Assembly: GCF_014284365.1 (NCBI RefSeq)
Contig: NZ_JACOGG010000001.1
Coordinates: 248,001 to 312,000 of the forward strand
From: Cognatundibacterium rugosum
GTDB lineage: Bacteria > Pseudomonadota > Gammaproteobacteria > Burkholderiales > Burkholderiaceae_D
DNA: 64,000 bases
Direction: 5' to 3'
In this document: in pieces, positions 1 through 9,148 of the stretch
How positions within the stretch are numbered: the first letter of the stretch is position 1
Layout: each line of letters begins with the position of its first letter
The notes under the pieces: model-generated
Seen by the model: only the letters and a program-made list of their open reading frames with translations
What the model was told of the DNA's origin: nothing
Databases searched by the model: none
Translations under genes and position numbers: made by a program

Positions 1-668
1 GCTCGGGCTCGGTCAGCCTGGCAACCGTCGCGGGTGAACTCAATGCGCGCCATACCAGCAGCGGCGATCTGCACGTCAGTGACTTACAAAGCGTAGCAGT
101 CAAACTCAGTCATTCGGGCTCAGGAAATGTTGAGTTACGCGGCCCGGTCAATGGTCTGCAACTGGAACACTCTGGTTCCGGCGATGTCGAAATCTCTGGT
201 GTGAGCAGCAAAATTGCTGATTTGCAGTTACACGGTTCAGGCGAGTTGCGTCTGCGCGGCGAGACCGATGAATTGAAAATGACACTTAAAGGTTCAGGTG
301 ACGTGGATATCGACCAACTGAAAACAAGCAGTCTCTATCTGATTAATCAAGGCCCGGCGAATATCCGTGTAGGCGGTGTGCAGCAACAATTGCAGGCCGA
401 GCTCAGCGGCTCCGGCGATCTGGAAGCAGATTTTTCTTCTAACGCCCAGATCGATCTGACCATGCGAGGTTCAGGCAAGGTCAATATGCAAGGCAAGGCA
501 AAATCCCTGCGTGCCCAGATCAGTGGCTCTGGTGACCTGGATGCAGAGGGTTTGCTGCTGGAGACCGCGCGCGTGCAAGTGACTGGTCCCAGTCAAGCCG
601 TGGTCAATGTGAAAAAAGCCGGCGGCTCGCGGCAAGTTAAGATAGACCGGACTGGTGTGCTTGACTGA
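1..668 (+). CDS. GIN-domain (DUF2807-like) surface protein, 3' part
   Basis: The frame is open from the third base of the window, so the start codon lies upstream and only about 221 C-terminal residues are visible. The protein is built from short repeats centred on Gly-Ser-Gly followed by an acidic or small residue and a beta-strand (GSGDVEI, GSGELRL, GSGDVDI, GSGDLEA, GSGKVNM, GSGDLDA), spaced roughly 16-20 residues apart. This pattern is typical of the 'head GIN' putative auto-transporter adhesin domain (DUF2807), which folds as a parallel beta-helix. Such proteins usually carry a signal peptide and are exported. The N-terminal part that would show this is missing. The C-terminus ends soon after the last repeat, with no added membrane anchor. 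Family assignment is firm from the repeat pattern; function (adhesion or envelope role) is family inference only. Confidence 0.8.
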   Translation, partial: SGSVSLATVAGELNARHTSSGDLHVSDLQSVAVKLSHSGSGNVELRGPVNGLQLEHSGSGDVEISGVSSKIADLQLHGSGELRLRGETDELKMTLKGSGDVDIDQLKTSSLYLINQGPANIRVGGVQQQLQAELSGSGDLEADFSSNAQIDLTMRGSGKVNMQGKAKSLRAQISGSGDLDAEGLLLETARVQVTGPSQAVVNVKKAGGSRQVKIDRTGVLD

Positions 669-870
669 GCAAAGTACCCAACCATGAGGGCGCCGCCAGA
701 CGCTCAGGCTCAGTCAGCAAGCTGGCATCGGTTATATGCAACATACTGTCAAAAGTAGACTAAGAAATCTGAATCCACAGAAAAAAGTCAGCTAAGATGC
801 AAATGATGACTTTTATCCCCACTGGTCGCCGGCCCAGTGTGGACAGTCAAATTCTTGCCTACTGTTGACA

Positions 871-1674
871 ATGTCTATTTTCAGAAATGTCCCGGCATTG
901 CGCCGCCTCACCTACAGTAGCCTGGCTTGCTGCCTGGCTCTGACAACCCAGATCAGCCGGGCCGGTAACCCTGCTGACTTTCTGACTTTACTGGTCAGTG
1001 AAGAAACCGATGCGTATGGCAAAGTAATTCCTTTGTCCGAGCAACATATCCAGCTGTTCCGCAGTCTGAGTAAGGAAATGCAGGTACAGCTGCTCGTCCA
1101 GCGCTATCCCTGGAAACGCGCGCTCGAAAAGGCATATCAGGGCGAGGGCATGATATTTGGCATTTCTCCCACGGCCGAAAGACGCAGCAAACTGGACTTT
1201 TCCCAAGTGGTCTATACCGAACGGGTACACCTGATCACTCGCTGTCAAAACCATTTTCGTTATGAAAAACTGCAGGATTTAGCAAATAAGCGCATCGGTG
1301 TCGTACGCGGAACCAGCTATGGTGAAACGGTCGACCAACAAATGGGTAAGCTGTTTCAGGTCGAACAGGACACCAGCCGTTTGTCAGGCCGCATGACGAA
1401 ATTACTGCAAGGTCGCATGGATGGTTTTTTTCACTACAGTTATCTACATCCCGCTGCACTGGAAACCAGCCTGAATCACTACTATTTTTCAGAAATTCAG
1501 GGTCAGGCCAGCCAATCCGAGAAACTGTTCTGCGTACAGTCCAAACCCATCTCCAACGTCGACATCCATTTTGCGATCCGCCATGACATCAATCAGGACA
1601 AACTACAAAAGCTGGATGCTGCCCTGATCAAACTCAAACAAAGCGACGCATTCCAGAAAATGTTCAGCCAGTGA
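871..1674 (+). CDS. Orphan solute-binding protein family 3 (SBP_bac_3-like)
   Basis: 267 residues with an N-terminal signal peptide (basic RNVPALRR, then a hydrophobic stretch to about residue 31). The rest matches periplasmic solute-binding proteins of the amino-acid ABC transporter type: a GMIFGISPTAERRSKLDFS segment followed by LANKRIGVVRGTSYG, where the second lobe begins. There is no permease or ATPase nearby, so it may work as an orphan receptor or feed a distant transporter. It resembles the protein at 57809-58621 in length, in the lobe-boundary motif (GVVRGxxYG) and in the RM(D)xxxxxxxH region, so the two are probably paralogues. The ATG at 871 is chosen; an in-frame TTG at 865 is possible. 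No strong Shine-Dalgarno sequence is visible before either. The ligand cannot be predicted. Confidence 0.8.
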   Translation: MSIFRNVPALRRLTYSSLACCLALTTQISRAGNPADFLTLLVSEETDAYGKVIPLSEQHIQLFRSLSKEMQVQLLVQRYPWKRALEKAYQGEGMIFGISPTAERRSKLDFSQVVYTERVHLITRCQNHFRYEKLQDLANKRIGVVRGTSYGETVDQQMGKLFQVEQDTSRLSGRMTKLLQGRMDGFFHYSYLHPAALETSLNHYYFSEIQGQASQSEKLFCVQSKPISNVDIHFAIRHDINQDKLQKLDAALIKLKQSDAFQKMFSQ

Positions 1675-1701
1675 GGCAGGTTCAGCCTTAGTCAGGCCAG
1701 C

Positions 1702-2100
1702 TCAGAACTGACGGCGAAGACCAAAATCATGTTGTAACACCAGACGGGTGCTTGCAATCAGACTATTCAAACCCAGCACCAGCGGCAACAAATGGTCTGC
1801 TGCGATCAGCCAGACCTGGCCACGTGGCGGCTGCACACCAGTAATCGCGCTCAGTACCGGTGCTACCCAGGCTGCTTCCGGCAGCATGTCGAGCAAGATA
1901 TCGCCATCGCCATTGGTGTGCAGATACAGCTCGCCGCCATGCAATAAAGTCAGACACACACCCTGCCCCTGCGACTGCTGTTGTGGCGGTATCAGCTGCT
2001 GCAGCTCACGGTTATACAAATCCAGCCAGGCTTCCGCCTCATGGATATCTTCCAGCACGACCCAGGGCAGGTCAGGATAGCGCTTTACTTCCGTTTTCAT
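1702..2100 (-). CDS. Hypothetical protein, 132 residues
   Basis: I do not recognise this family. It encodes a soluble-looking acidic protein with no signal peptide or membrane segment. It contains a Gln-rich stretch near residues 36-47 and a Leu-rich region (HLLPLVLGLNSLIAS) near the C-terminus. It is convergent with the solute-binding protein gene upstream, with only 27 bases between the stop codons. The gene call rests on length, clean non-repetitive composition and placement in an otherwise empty stretch. The ORFs on the opposite strand over the same bases look like shadows, with biased Cys/Ser/Arg-rich composition. Confidence 0.6.
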   Translation of the reverse strand: MKTEVKRYPDLPWVVLEDIHEAEAWLDLYNRELQQLIPPQQQSQGQGVCLTLLHGGELYLHTNGDGDILLDMLPEAAWVAPVLSAITGVQPPRGQVWLIAADHLLPLVLGLNSLIASTRLVLQHDFGLRRQF

Positions 2101-2457
2101 TCCATCTACTTTGCAATTAAGACCGACACACGGTCGTTGAGGGACTTTCCATATCCGGCAGACACCGATGTCAGGCCGGGACGCAGATTGTAATGGATGG
2201 CGGTATCAACGGGGCAAGCCTTCATTGCTATCCGGCCTGAAAAATCATCACATAACCCTCACCCGGAGAAATTTCAGCGCATGGCACCAGCACACAGCTG
2301 GATCAGCCTGTTTTCTCTTTGTTGTAAGGTATACACTGCGCGGTTTCGTATATTTCACTATCATGCAAGCTGCCGCCAGATTTCATGACGCTCAGAATAG
2401 TGTTCATGACTTACGGCTTACCCAGAATTTTTGTAGTTACCTCACTGGAGAGTCAAC
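2101..2457. other. Intergenic region upstream of sodC
   Basis: This 357-base gap separates a minus-strand hypothetical gene from sodC, so it should hold two divergent promoters. I found no protein that looks real on either strand and no clear terminator or riboswitch. A Shine-Dalgarno-like GGAG (about 2446-2449) precedes the sodC ATG. Confidence 0.5.
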
Positions 2458-2976
2458 ATGAAATTACAACTTTCGCTGATCGCCCTATTGTCAATCGCCG
2501 CTGCGAACGCCAACGCGCGTACAGAGATCAGCCTGAATATCGTCGATGAAAAAGGCGTAGGCACCGCCATAGGCAGTATCTCTGCCGTCGATACCAAATA
2601 CGGGCTGGTGTTGACACCCACATTGCGTGGCCTGACTCCAGGTCTGCATGGTTTTCATATCCATCAAAACGCCAGCTGCGATACCAAAGAAAAAGACGGC
2701 AAACTGATTCCTGCGCTGGGCGCCGGCGGCCACCTGGACCCGGCAGGCAGCAATAAGCATGGCGAACCTTGGGGCGACGGGCATTTAGGCGATCTGCCAC
2801 CGCTATTCGTCGATGCCACAGGCAATGCAACACAGCCTGTGCTGGCACCGCGCCTGAAACTCGCCGATCTGGCCGGACGCTCCGTGATGGTACATGCCGG
2901 TGGTGACAACCATTCTGATCATCCTGCACCGTTGGGCGGTGGCGGTGCACGCGTCGCTTGCGGCGTCGTGAAGTAA
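2458..2976 (+). CDS. sodC: Periplasmic Cu/Zn superoxide dismutase
   Basis: 172 residues with a signal peptide cleaved near ANA-RTE (about residue 20). It converts superoxide to oxygen and hydrogen peroxide in the periplasm. All metal-ligand motifs are present: [10 protein letters not shown] (two copper histidines and the first disulfide cysteine), GGHLDP (bridging histidine), then [15 protein letters not shown] (zinc His and Asp) and [14 protein letters not shown] (last copper histidine). The second cysteine is in ARVACGVV at the C-terminus. Length matches bacterial SodC. The start is supported by GGAG about 8 bases upstream. It stands alone, with no adjacent copper chaperone gene. I see no obvious Fur or SoxR operator. 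Confidence 0.95.
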   Translation: MKLQLSLIALLSIAAANANARTEISLNIVDEKGVGTAIGSISAVDTKYGLVLTPTLRGLTPGLHGFHIHQNASCDTKEKDGKLIPALGAGGHLDPAGSNKHGEPWGDGHLGDLPPLFVDATGNATQPVLAPRLKLADLAGRSVMVHAGGDNHSDHPAPLGGGGARVACGVVK

Positions 2977-3135
2977 GCCAACCCGACGATCCAGCGTGGC
3001 ATGCAGGCCACAGCCACGAATGGCGCCAGCCTGCATTCCTAATCCAATTCATCCTACGATGGATGTGATGCACTGAACAGCGCGGAGTAGAGCTGATTCA
3101 AGCGCACTGACCACCGGCTATGACGGAGAACTTTG

Positions 3136-3516
3136 ATGCAAGAATCCCAGAATACTGTGCAAATCCTGTGGCTCAGTGAAGTGGAAGAACATGACTACCC
3201 GGCTGCAGAATCCTACCTCAGCATTATCTACGCTGAAAACAAGGCCAGGGAGCTGGTTGCAAAACTAAGAGATGCTGCCATCGTCCAATTCAAGGCTAAA
3301 GATATTTTCAGAGCCTCCCAATTATCTTTGCTCGGTGTCAGTAATTCGCATGTAGAAAAAGACAGGAAAAAAATCAGAAAAGGCAACAGCCTGTCACCGT
3401 TGCTATTAGTCAGAGATGAAGCGAATGCCAAAGTCATCATCGCTGATGGCTATCACCGACTCTGTGCTGTGTATGGATTTGATGAGGATGAGCTCATCCA
3501 CTGCAAAATTGTTTGA
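3136..3516 (+). CDS. Small ParB/Srx-fold-like protein
   Basis: 126 residues with no signal peptide. The C-terminal part has the look of a short ParB-like nuclease or sulfiredoxin fold: SPLLLVRDEANAKVIIADG then YHRLCAVY, where ParB-like proteins carry a (D/N)GxHR motif after a beta strand. The N-terminal half is helical and has no DNA-binding domain, so this is not a plasmid-type ParB. The ATG at 3136 is chosen because GGAG lies just upstream (3125-3128); an in-frame TTG at 3133 is the alternative. It stands alone after sodC. Codon composition is more AT-rich than its neighbours by eye, which may indicate acquisition. Function is unknown; the fold assignment is moderate. Confidence 0.65.
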   Translation: MQESQNTVQILWLSEVEEHDYPAAESYLSIIYAENKARELVAKLRDAAIVQFKAKDIFRASQLSLLGVSNSHVEKDRKKIRKGNSLSPLLLVRDEANAKVIIADGYHRLCAVYGFDEDELIHCKIV

Positions 3517-3747
3517 ATTCTTACACCCAGCACCGAATACGGAAACGGCATAGTCGCTTTTAATTAAGCCCCGGTGATGATGCGCTTCAGCGTGCATACG
3601 GCTCTTTGCCGTGGCAACGTTCAGCACCTGACCAAGTTTGAACGTCACACTCTCCTATGAACATCTCGGACTTTCTCTCTGATCGTGGAATATTCATGCT
3701 GAGAATAATGTTTACAAACGTAAGCCCCCTTCAAAAGTACCATCTGC

Positions 3748-4671
3748 CTACTTAATCTGCCTCACCTGCACCCCACGTTGACGCAGTAAATCGGTCAGGC
3801 TGTTTTTGCCGGACAGGTGGCCGGCGCCAACGACGATGAACAGGCGTTTTCCACTGTCCATCATGCTCAGGATTTTTTCAACCATGGGCAGGTTTCTGTC
3901 GTCGAGCAAGGACTTCATGGTTTTGCGCGAGCCTTCGTCTTTATTCGCGATGTCTTCCATGATAGTGGCCAGGGTCTCGGCATCACCACGTTTCCACGCG
4001 TCGATCATGAACTGGGTATCGCGCAGGGCTTCACCGTTTTTCATCGCGCTCAGGGTTTGTGCCAGCATGGCATCGCCTTCTTCATCGCTGAGTCCACCGA
4101 GTACCTGGGCCTGAAATTCCATGCTCTCCAGTTCGACCACGGTTTTCTTATCTTTTTTGGCACGCTCGATGAAATGCAAATCCACGCCCAGACGCGGGTC
4201 ATAGCCGAGTTGAGAAAACACGCCCATCATCAGGCCGGTCGCAACGATGGCGGGCTTCAATGGCTGGAACTGCGCGGAGGCAGCACCTACGGTTTTACGC
4301 AAGTCTTCCCAGGTCGATTTTTGCAGATGGTTTTCCAGTTTGTCGCCACCGCTGTACATCAGCAAAGGCATGGCTTTCAGATTGGCCTGGGCATCGCTGC
4401 TGTCGACCTCCACAGCCAGCGTATCGGCTTGCTGATAGGCTTGCTGTACCGCTTCAGGAAAAGGATAAAAGCTTTTTTTAGCCAGATGTACCGAGCCAAA
4501 CAGATAGGCGGTTTTCCCACCTTGAACGACTTCCCATAACACGCCCTTGGCCGGGCTTTCCGGTGTGCGGCTGGCACCTTCGGCCAGCACGCTGCCAGCG
4601 ATCAGCAGGCTGCCACAGACCGCAGCCAAACCTTGTGATATGCGACGCAACAATGGGAGAGTTGATATCAT
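3748..4671 (-). CDS. TraB/GumN family protein
   Basis: 307 residues, with an N-terminal signal peptide (hydrophobic LAAVCGSLLIAGSVLA, cleavage near residue 30). The TraB/GumN signature is clear: GVLWEVVQGGKTAYLFGSVH near the start of the mature part, then ADTLAVEVD, and a C-terminal VVGAGHLSGKNSLTDLLRQ. The family is related to Tiki metalloproteases, with the GxxH histidines and the glutamate as likely metal ligands. Its bacterial role is poorly known; GumN is linked to the xanthan gene cluster, but nothing here suggests polysaccharide synthesis. The gene precedes nothing obvious on the same strand, and lies 41 bases downstream of rep, so it may be read through from it. Confidence 0.88.
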   Translation of the reverse strand: MISTLPLLRRISQGLAAVCGSLLIAGSVLAEGASRTPESPAKGVLWEVVQGGKTAYLFGSVHLAKKSFYPFPEAVQQAYQQADTLAVEVDSSDAQANLKAMPLLMYSGGDKLENHLQKSTWEDLRKTVGAASAQFQPLKPAIVATGLMMGVFSQLGYDPRLGVDLHFIERAKKDKKTVVELESMEFQAQVLGGLSDEEGDAMLAQTLSAMKNGEALRDTQFMIDAWKRGDAETLATIMEDIANKDEGSRKTMKSLLDDRNLPMVEKILSMMDSGKRLFIVVGAGHLSGKNSLTDLLRQRGVQVRQIK

Positions 4672-4712
4672 GGTGTTACCTGCCTGATGAAGTATGGTTC
4701 ATATCCTGCGGC

Positions 4713-6755
4713 TTACAACGGATTGGTATCTTTGGGCTGACTGAGCAGGGCTTTGAGATTCGCCAGTCTTTCTTTGGGCGTGAGTATCTCGTTTTCTTTG
4801 GGTGGGGCATCGCCCTCATCCAATTTCATTTCTTTGATAAAGCGCGACGGGTCACAATGTACCGGTGCACCGGCGCGTTTGCGCTTTTTGCACCAGGTCA
4901 CATGCAGACTGCGCTGGGCGCGTGTGATGCCAACATACATCAGCCTGCGCTCTTCTTCTATGCGCGCGGCCAGGGTTTCTATCGGGGCGTCGCTGTCGCC
5001 TTTATGCGGCAGTATGCCTTCTTCCACGCCGACCAGAAATACATGCGGATATTCCAATCCCTTGGAGGCATGCAGGGTGGACATGCGCACCGCGTCCGGC
5101 TCTTCGTCTTTGCCTTCCATCATACTCATGAGCGCGACCATCTGAGTCAAATCGAGCAGGCTGCGGTGATCGTCGGTGCCGTCTTTGCCGCCACTGCCCT
5201 TGGTTTTCAGCCACTGGGTAAAGTCGAGCACGTTCTGCCATTTGTTTTGCGCAGCACGATCATCAAAGCTGTCGTACAGATAGGCTTCGTAATTAATTTC
5301 TTTCATCAGGTCGTCCAGCAATTGCTCCGCATGGCCCTCACGATGGGCATGGGCCTCGACCTGATTAATAAAGGTACAGAATTCACGCAGAGGGCGCAGC
5401 TGGCGATCAGTCAGTTTCGCTTCTATGCCACCTTTGAACACGGCAGAAAATAAGGAGCACTGCCATTGTCCGGCAAACGCACCCAGCACTTCCAGCGTGG
5501 CCTGACCAACGCCACGTTTGGGTGTCGTAATAGCACGGATGAAGGCCGGATCATCGTCTTCATTGGCGATCAGACGCAGATAAGCGATGATGTCCTTGAT
5601 TTCAGCGCGGTCAAAAAAACTCTGACCACCGGAGATGGTGTAAGGAATACGTTCGCGTCGTAAAGCCTGTTCGATTACACGTGCCTGATGGTTACCGCGA
5701 TACAGAATCGCGTAATCCGAAAATTTGGCACGTCGCTCGAAACGGTGTGCCGATAACATAATCGCAACCTGCTCAGCCTCTTGTTCATCATCGGCCATGC
5801 CCAGCACTTTGATGGGATCACCTAAGCCATGTTCTGACCATAGGGATTTTTCAAACAGCTTGGGATTATTGCCGATCACCGCATTGGCTGCCTGCAGGAT
5901 GCGGGTGGTGGAGCGGTAGTTTTGTTCCAGCTTGATGATTTCCAGATTCGGAAAATCAACTTGCAGGGTTTTCAGGTTTTCTATGGTGGCGCCGCGCCAG
6001 GCGTAGATCGCCTGATCATCGTCGCCCACCGCAGTAAACATGGGCTTCTTGCCTATGCCAGTCACCAGCAGCTTGACCAGTTCGTACTGGCAGGTATTGG
6101 TATCCTGGTATTCGTCCACCAGCAAATAGCGCAGGCGGCGCTGCCATTTATCGCGTACCGCTTCATTGTGGCGGAACAGCTCGACCGGTAAGCGTATCAG
6201 GTCATCGAAATCCACTGCCTGATAGGCCGACAGGGTGGCGACATAACTCGCGTAAATCCGCGCCGCCGTTGCTTCATCGTCGTCTTTGGCCTGCTGCAGC
6301 GCCAGCTCAGGCGTGATCAGCGCATTTTTCCAGAGCGACATGGCAGTCTGTATGCGGCGTATCAATTGCTTGTCCGTGGTGATCGCCAAATCCTGTACCA
6401 GTGAAAAGCAATCATCGCTGTCCATGATGGAAAAGCGGTCTTTCAAACCCAGCGCCTGCGCTTCCTGCCGTAAAATTTTGACGCCCAGCGAGTGAAAAGT
6501 GGACACCGTCAATTGCCGCGCCTGGCGTGGCTCTGCCAGTAGTTTGCCTATCCTTTCCTGCATTTCCAGCGCTGCCTTGTTGGTAAAGGTCAGCGCAGCG
6601 ATGTGTTTAGGATCGTAACCATGCAATTCGATCAGGTTCACGATTTTTTGGGTAATCACGCGGGTCTTGCCGGAGCCGGCTCCGGCCAGCACCAGACATG
6701 GGCCGTCCATGTAGTTGACTGCATTGCGCTGGGGGGCATTTAATCCGTGTGACAT
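4713..6755 (-). CDS. rep: ATP-dependent DNA helicase Rep (UvrD/Rep superfamily 1)
   Basis: 680 residues, close to the length of E. coli Rep (673). It is a 3'-5' helicase that helps restart or clear replication forks. Motifs in order: LNAPQRNAV (Q motif), GAGSGKT (Walker A, about residues 26-32), LTFTNKAA, VDEYQDTN (Walker B), GDDDQAIYAWRGA (motif III), EQNYRST (motif IV), TLHASKGLEYPHV (motif V) and RRLMYVGITRA (motif VI). The C-terminal tail is short, as in Rep, and lacks the long UvrD extension. A purine-rich GAGCGAG lies just before the ATG. UvrD or PcrA is the alternative label, but length and sequence favour Rep. Confidence 0.93.
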   Translation of the reverse strand: MSHGLNAPQRNAVNYMDGPCLVLAGAGSGKTRVITQKIVNLIELHGYDPKHIAALTFTNKAALEMQERIGKLLAEPRQARQLTVSTFHSLGVKILRQEAQALGLKDRFSIMDSDDCFSLVQDLAITTDKQLIRRIQTAMSLWKNALITPELALQQAKDDDEATAARIYASYVATLSAYQAVDFDDLIRLPVELFRHNEAVRDKWQRRLRYLLVDEYQDTNTCQYELVKLLVTGIGKKPMFTAVGDDDQAIYAWRGATIENLKTLQVDFPNLEIIKLEQNYRSTTRILQAANAVIGNNPKLFEKSLWSEHGLGDPIKVLGMADDEQEAEQVAIMLSAHRFERRAKFSDYAILYRGNHQARVIEQALRRERIPYTISGGQSFFDRAEIKDIIAYLRLIANEDDDPAFIRAITTPKRGVGQATLEVLGAFAGQWQCSLFSAVFKGGIEAKLTDRQLRPLREFCTFINQVEAHAHREGHAEQLLDDLMKEINYEAYLYDSFDDRAAQNKWQNVLDFTQWLKTKGSGGKDGTDDHRSLLDLTQMVALMSMMEGKDEEPDAVRMSTLHASKGLEYPHVFLVGVEEGILPHKGDSDAPIETLAARIEEERRLMYVGITRAQRSLHVTWCKKRKRAGAPVHCDPSRFIKEMKLDEGDAPPKENEILTPKERLANLKALLSQPKDTNPL

Positions 6756-6902
6756 AACTCGCTCTTCTGGTTGAGCGACGTATTCTAGCCCAGAGCGGGA
6801 ACTCTTATCGGAATTCCGATACTAAGCAGCGCAATAGCGCTCAATCAGCCTGACAAGACGAAAAAAAACGCCACGCAACGGGTGGCAACAAAGGGGAATG
6901 AC

Positions 6903-8378
6903 ATGGATCAGCAACATCAGGCCGGCCGTCGCCGTGCAATCACAGGTTTACTCACGATGCTGGGTGGTGTCAGCCTCAGTCCGCTGCTGAAGGCGGCGGA
7001 CGCCATACCAGCGGCGGGTCCGGCACGGCTCAGCGAAGCAGAGATGCAAACTGCGGCATGGATACGCGAGCATGCACTCAGCGATAACCGCAGCTATGAA
7101 ATTCTGGAAAGCCTGACCACCGAAGTCGGGGCGCGCCTGGCTGGCAGCGAAGCCGATCTGCGTGCGGTGGCCTGGGCCGAAGCCAAAATGCGTGCGTTAG
7201 GGCTGGACAAGGTCTGGAAAGAGCCGGTGCAGTATCCGGTCTGGCAGCGTTTGTCGGAACTAGCCAGTGTGATCAGTCCTTATCCACACCGCTTACAGGT
7301 CACTGCGCTGGGTCACAGCGTATCGACACCCGAGGGCGGCGTGCAGGCCGACATCGTACGCGTCGCCAGCCTGCAAGACTTAAAAAATACCGATCCGGCC
7401 AAAGTACACGGCAAGATCGTGTTCATCGACCACAAATTAAAGAAATCGGCAGACTATGGCGAGGTCGCTGCGGGCCGTTCGCGTGGCGCCTCGGAGGCAG
7501 CACGTAAAGGTGCGCTGGCACTGGTGATACGCTCGGTCGGGACCGACAGCCACCGGCTGCCGCATACCGGTGTGATGCATTACGATGATGATGCACCACG
7601 CATTGCTGCCGCCGCGATCTCGAATCCCGATGCCGATCTGTTAGTGCGCATGCTGGACCGAGGCGAGCCGGTGCGGCTGGATTTGCGCATACAAACGGCG
7701 ATGGGTGGTCACTTCACCTCGTATAACGTGATCGGTGAATTGCGCGGCAGTGAGCAGCCGGATGACTATGTGCTCATCGGTGGTCATCTGGATTCCTGGG
7801 ATCTGGGCACGGGTGCGGTCGATGATGGTGCAGGCTGCGCCATCACGCTGGGTGCGGCGGAGTTTTTACGGCGTCATCAGTTGCGGCCACGCCGCAGCAT
7901 ACGTGTGGTGTTGTATGCCAATGAAGAGCAGGGCCTGATCGGCGGCCGCGCATACCATACCGCACATCGCCATGAGATCAGCCGCATCCAGGCTGCCTCA
8001 GAAGCCGATTCGGGTCAGGGACCGGTCAAGATGTTGCGTTCCGATGTGCGCCCAGCCGCATTGGCGGTAGTCGGCCAGATACAACAGGTACTGACTGGAC
8101 TGGGCGTCAATGCCGGTGGCAATCAGGCCCATCCGGGGCCAGACATGGGCGTGTTACGCGAAGCGGGTGCCGCCAGCTTCAGTCTGGATATGCAGGCCGA
8201 TGATTACTTCGATCTGCATCATACAGCTGACGATACCTTCGATAAAATCGACCCGGCACGCCTGCGCCAGTCCTGCGCTGCGTTTGCCGTGTTTGCGTGG
8301 ATGGCTGCGCAATCGCCAGTGGATTTTGGCTCCGGTGATGCGTTAATTCAGAGTCGTAAAACCCGGACTGCAGGCTGA
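6903..8378 (+). CDS. M28 family zinc metallopeptidase (exported aminopeptidase)
   Basis: 491 residues from the ATG at 6903, chosen over the GTG at 6882 because an AAGGGG ribosome binding site (6891-6896) sits at good distance. The N-terminus (RRRAITGLLTMLGGVSLSPLL) looks like a signal peptide, possibly Tat-type given the twin arginines. A PA-like domain precedes the catalytic domain. The binuclear zinc ligands are visible: GGHLDSWDLG (His), GAVDDGAG (Asp), NEEQGLIGG (catalytic Glu and ligand Glu), EADSG (Asp) and DLHHTADD (His). The family removes N-terminal residues from peptides or acts as carboxypeptidase Q. It is monocistronic, divergent from rep. Confidence 0.9.
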   Translation: MDQQHQAGRRRAITGLLTMLGGVSLSPLLKAADAIPAAGPARLSEAEMQTAAWIREHALSDNRSYEILESLTTEVGARLAGSEADLRAVAWAEAKMRALGLDKVWKEPVQYPVWQRLSELASVISPYPHRLQVTALGHSVSTPEGGVQADIVRVASLQDLKNTDPAKVHGKIVFIDHKLKKSADYGEVAAGRSRGASEAARKGALALVIRSVGTDSHRLPHTGVMHYDDDAPRIAAAAISNPDADLLVRMLDRGEPVRLDLRIQTAMGGHFTSYNVIGELRGSEQPDDYVLIGGHLDSWDLGTGAVDDGAGCAITLGAAEFLRRHQLRPRRSIRVVLYANEEQGLIGGRAYHTAHRHEISRIQAASEADSGQGPVKMLRSDVRPAALAVVGQIQQVLTGLGVNAGGNQAHPGPDMGVLREAGAASFSLDMQADDYFDLHHTADDTFDKIDPARLRQSCAAFAVFAWMAAQSPVDFGSGDALIQSRKTRTAG

Positions 8379-8503
8379 ATCAGGGTTAACATCAGGATTT
8401 TGTACAGCGGCCTGAAGCACAACGCTGTGCCTGGATTCAGGCACAGCGCAACATACAGCAACGCAAACTCCGGTAAACTATGCCCAACTTGAAAGGGCAA
8501 CCC

Positions 8504-8986
8504 ATGAAATTTGAACATCTGGTCGAAATCAACGACCTGCTCAACCCCCTCGCTTACTTCATCACACGCGAACAACTGTGGCGCGGACTGATACTGCGCG
8601 CCGAAGCGCCGAAAATGTTTATTCCCTACCTGGATGAGGCACTGATCGCAGACCGTAGTGACGTCAGCATGCAGCGCACATTGAAGTACGGCGCGCTGGA
8701 AGTGCGTGACAGCGTGACTTTCGAGCATCAGCAACATGTGCATTACGCGGTACCAGCCCAGGGTGAAATTACCGCGTCCACATTGCGTATGCAAATTGAA
8801 GAGCCACAGGATCAGCGGCTGTTCCTGCGTTTTATCTATGACGATGGCATGCCGGAGGCGCAAGACCAGGAAAGCAAGATGTACAACGACTACCGTAAAT
8901 CCGCTTACCAGGAAGCGGATATCGATACCGTCAAAGTGATACGTGAACTGGCTGAGGCGGGCAGGCTGGATGCCTTGCCTAGCTGA
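8504..8986 (+). CDS. SRPBCC / AtaL-like (DUF1857) family protein
   Basis: 160 residues starting MKFEHLVEIND. The ATG at 8504 is preferred over the one at 8480 because GAAAGGG (8491-8497) precedes it at proper spacing. The sequence fits the DUF1857 family (AtaL-like, START/SRPBCC fold): LWRGLILRAEAP near the N-terminus, a central block of polar beta strands (HVHYAVPAQGEI) and LFLRFIYDD in the last third. These proteins have a ligand-binding cavity; a named member belongs to a fungal acetylaranotin cluster, but bacterial roles are unknown. No neighbours suggest a pathway. It is cytoplasmic, with no signal peptide. Confidence 0.78.
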   Translation: MKFEHLVEINDLLNPLAYFITREQLWRGLILRAEAPKMFIPYLDEALIADRSDVSMQRTLKYGALEVRDSVTFEHQQHVHYAVPAQGEITASTLRMQIEEPQDQRLFLRFIYDDGMPEAQDQESKMYNDYRKSAYQEADIDTVKVIRELAEAGRLDALPS

Positions 8987-9030
8987 GTCAAAAAAAATCT
9001 TGCCAGACAAACACATGGACTGATATTTTT

Positions 9031-9060
9031 TTGTTATTATTAAAATTAACAGAAAATAAT
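9031..9060 (+). promoter_or_regulatory. Candidate sigma70-type promoter for the lipoprotein gene at 9149
   Basis: TTGTTA (9031-9036) and AATAAT (9055-9060) are separated by 18 bases within a strikingly AT-rich stretch. The match to consensus is partial, so this is only a candidate. Confidence 0.3.
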
Positions 9061-9148
9061 CAGGGCTCATCCGCTCATCCCGAAAGTGATTGCCAGCTTC
9101 TGTCTACGGTGATGCAGATACAGTCCTCAATGCCACCAGGAGACTGTC

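Noticed and set aside
2168..2461. 97-residue frame upstream of sodC
   Set aside because: Poor composition, no ribosome site, and it runs into the sodC start region.
4563..5453. 296-residue open frame on the plus strand, antisense to rep
   Set aside because: It is antisense to the well-supported rep helicase, has Phe/His/Gln-rich shadow composition, and no plausible domain.
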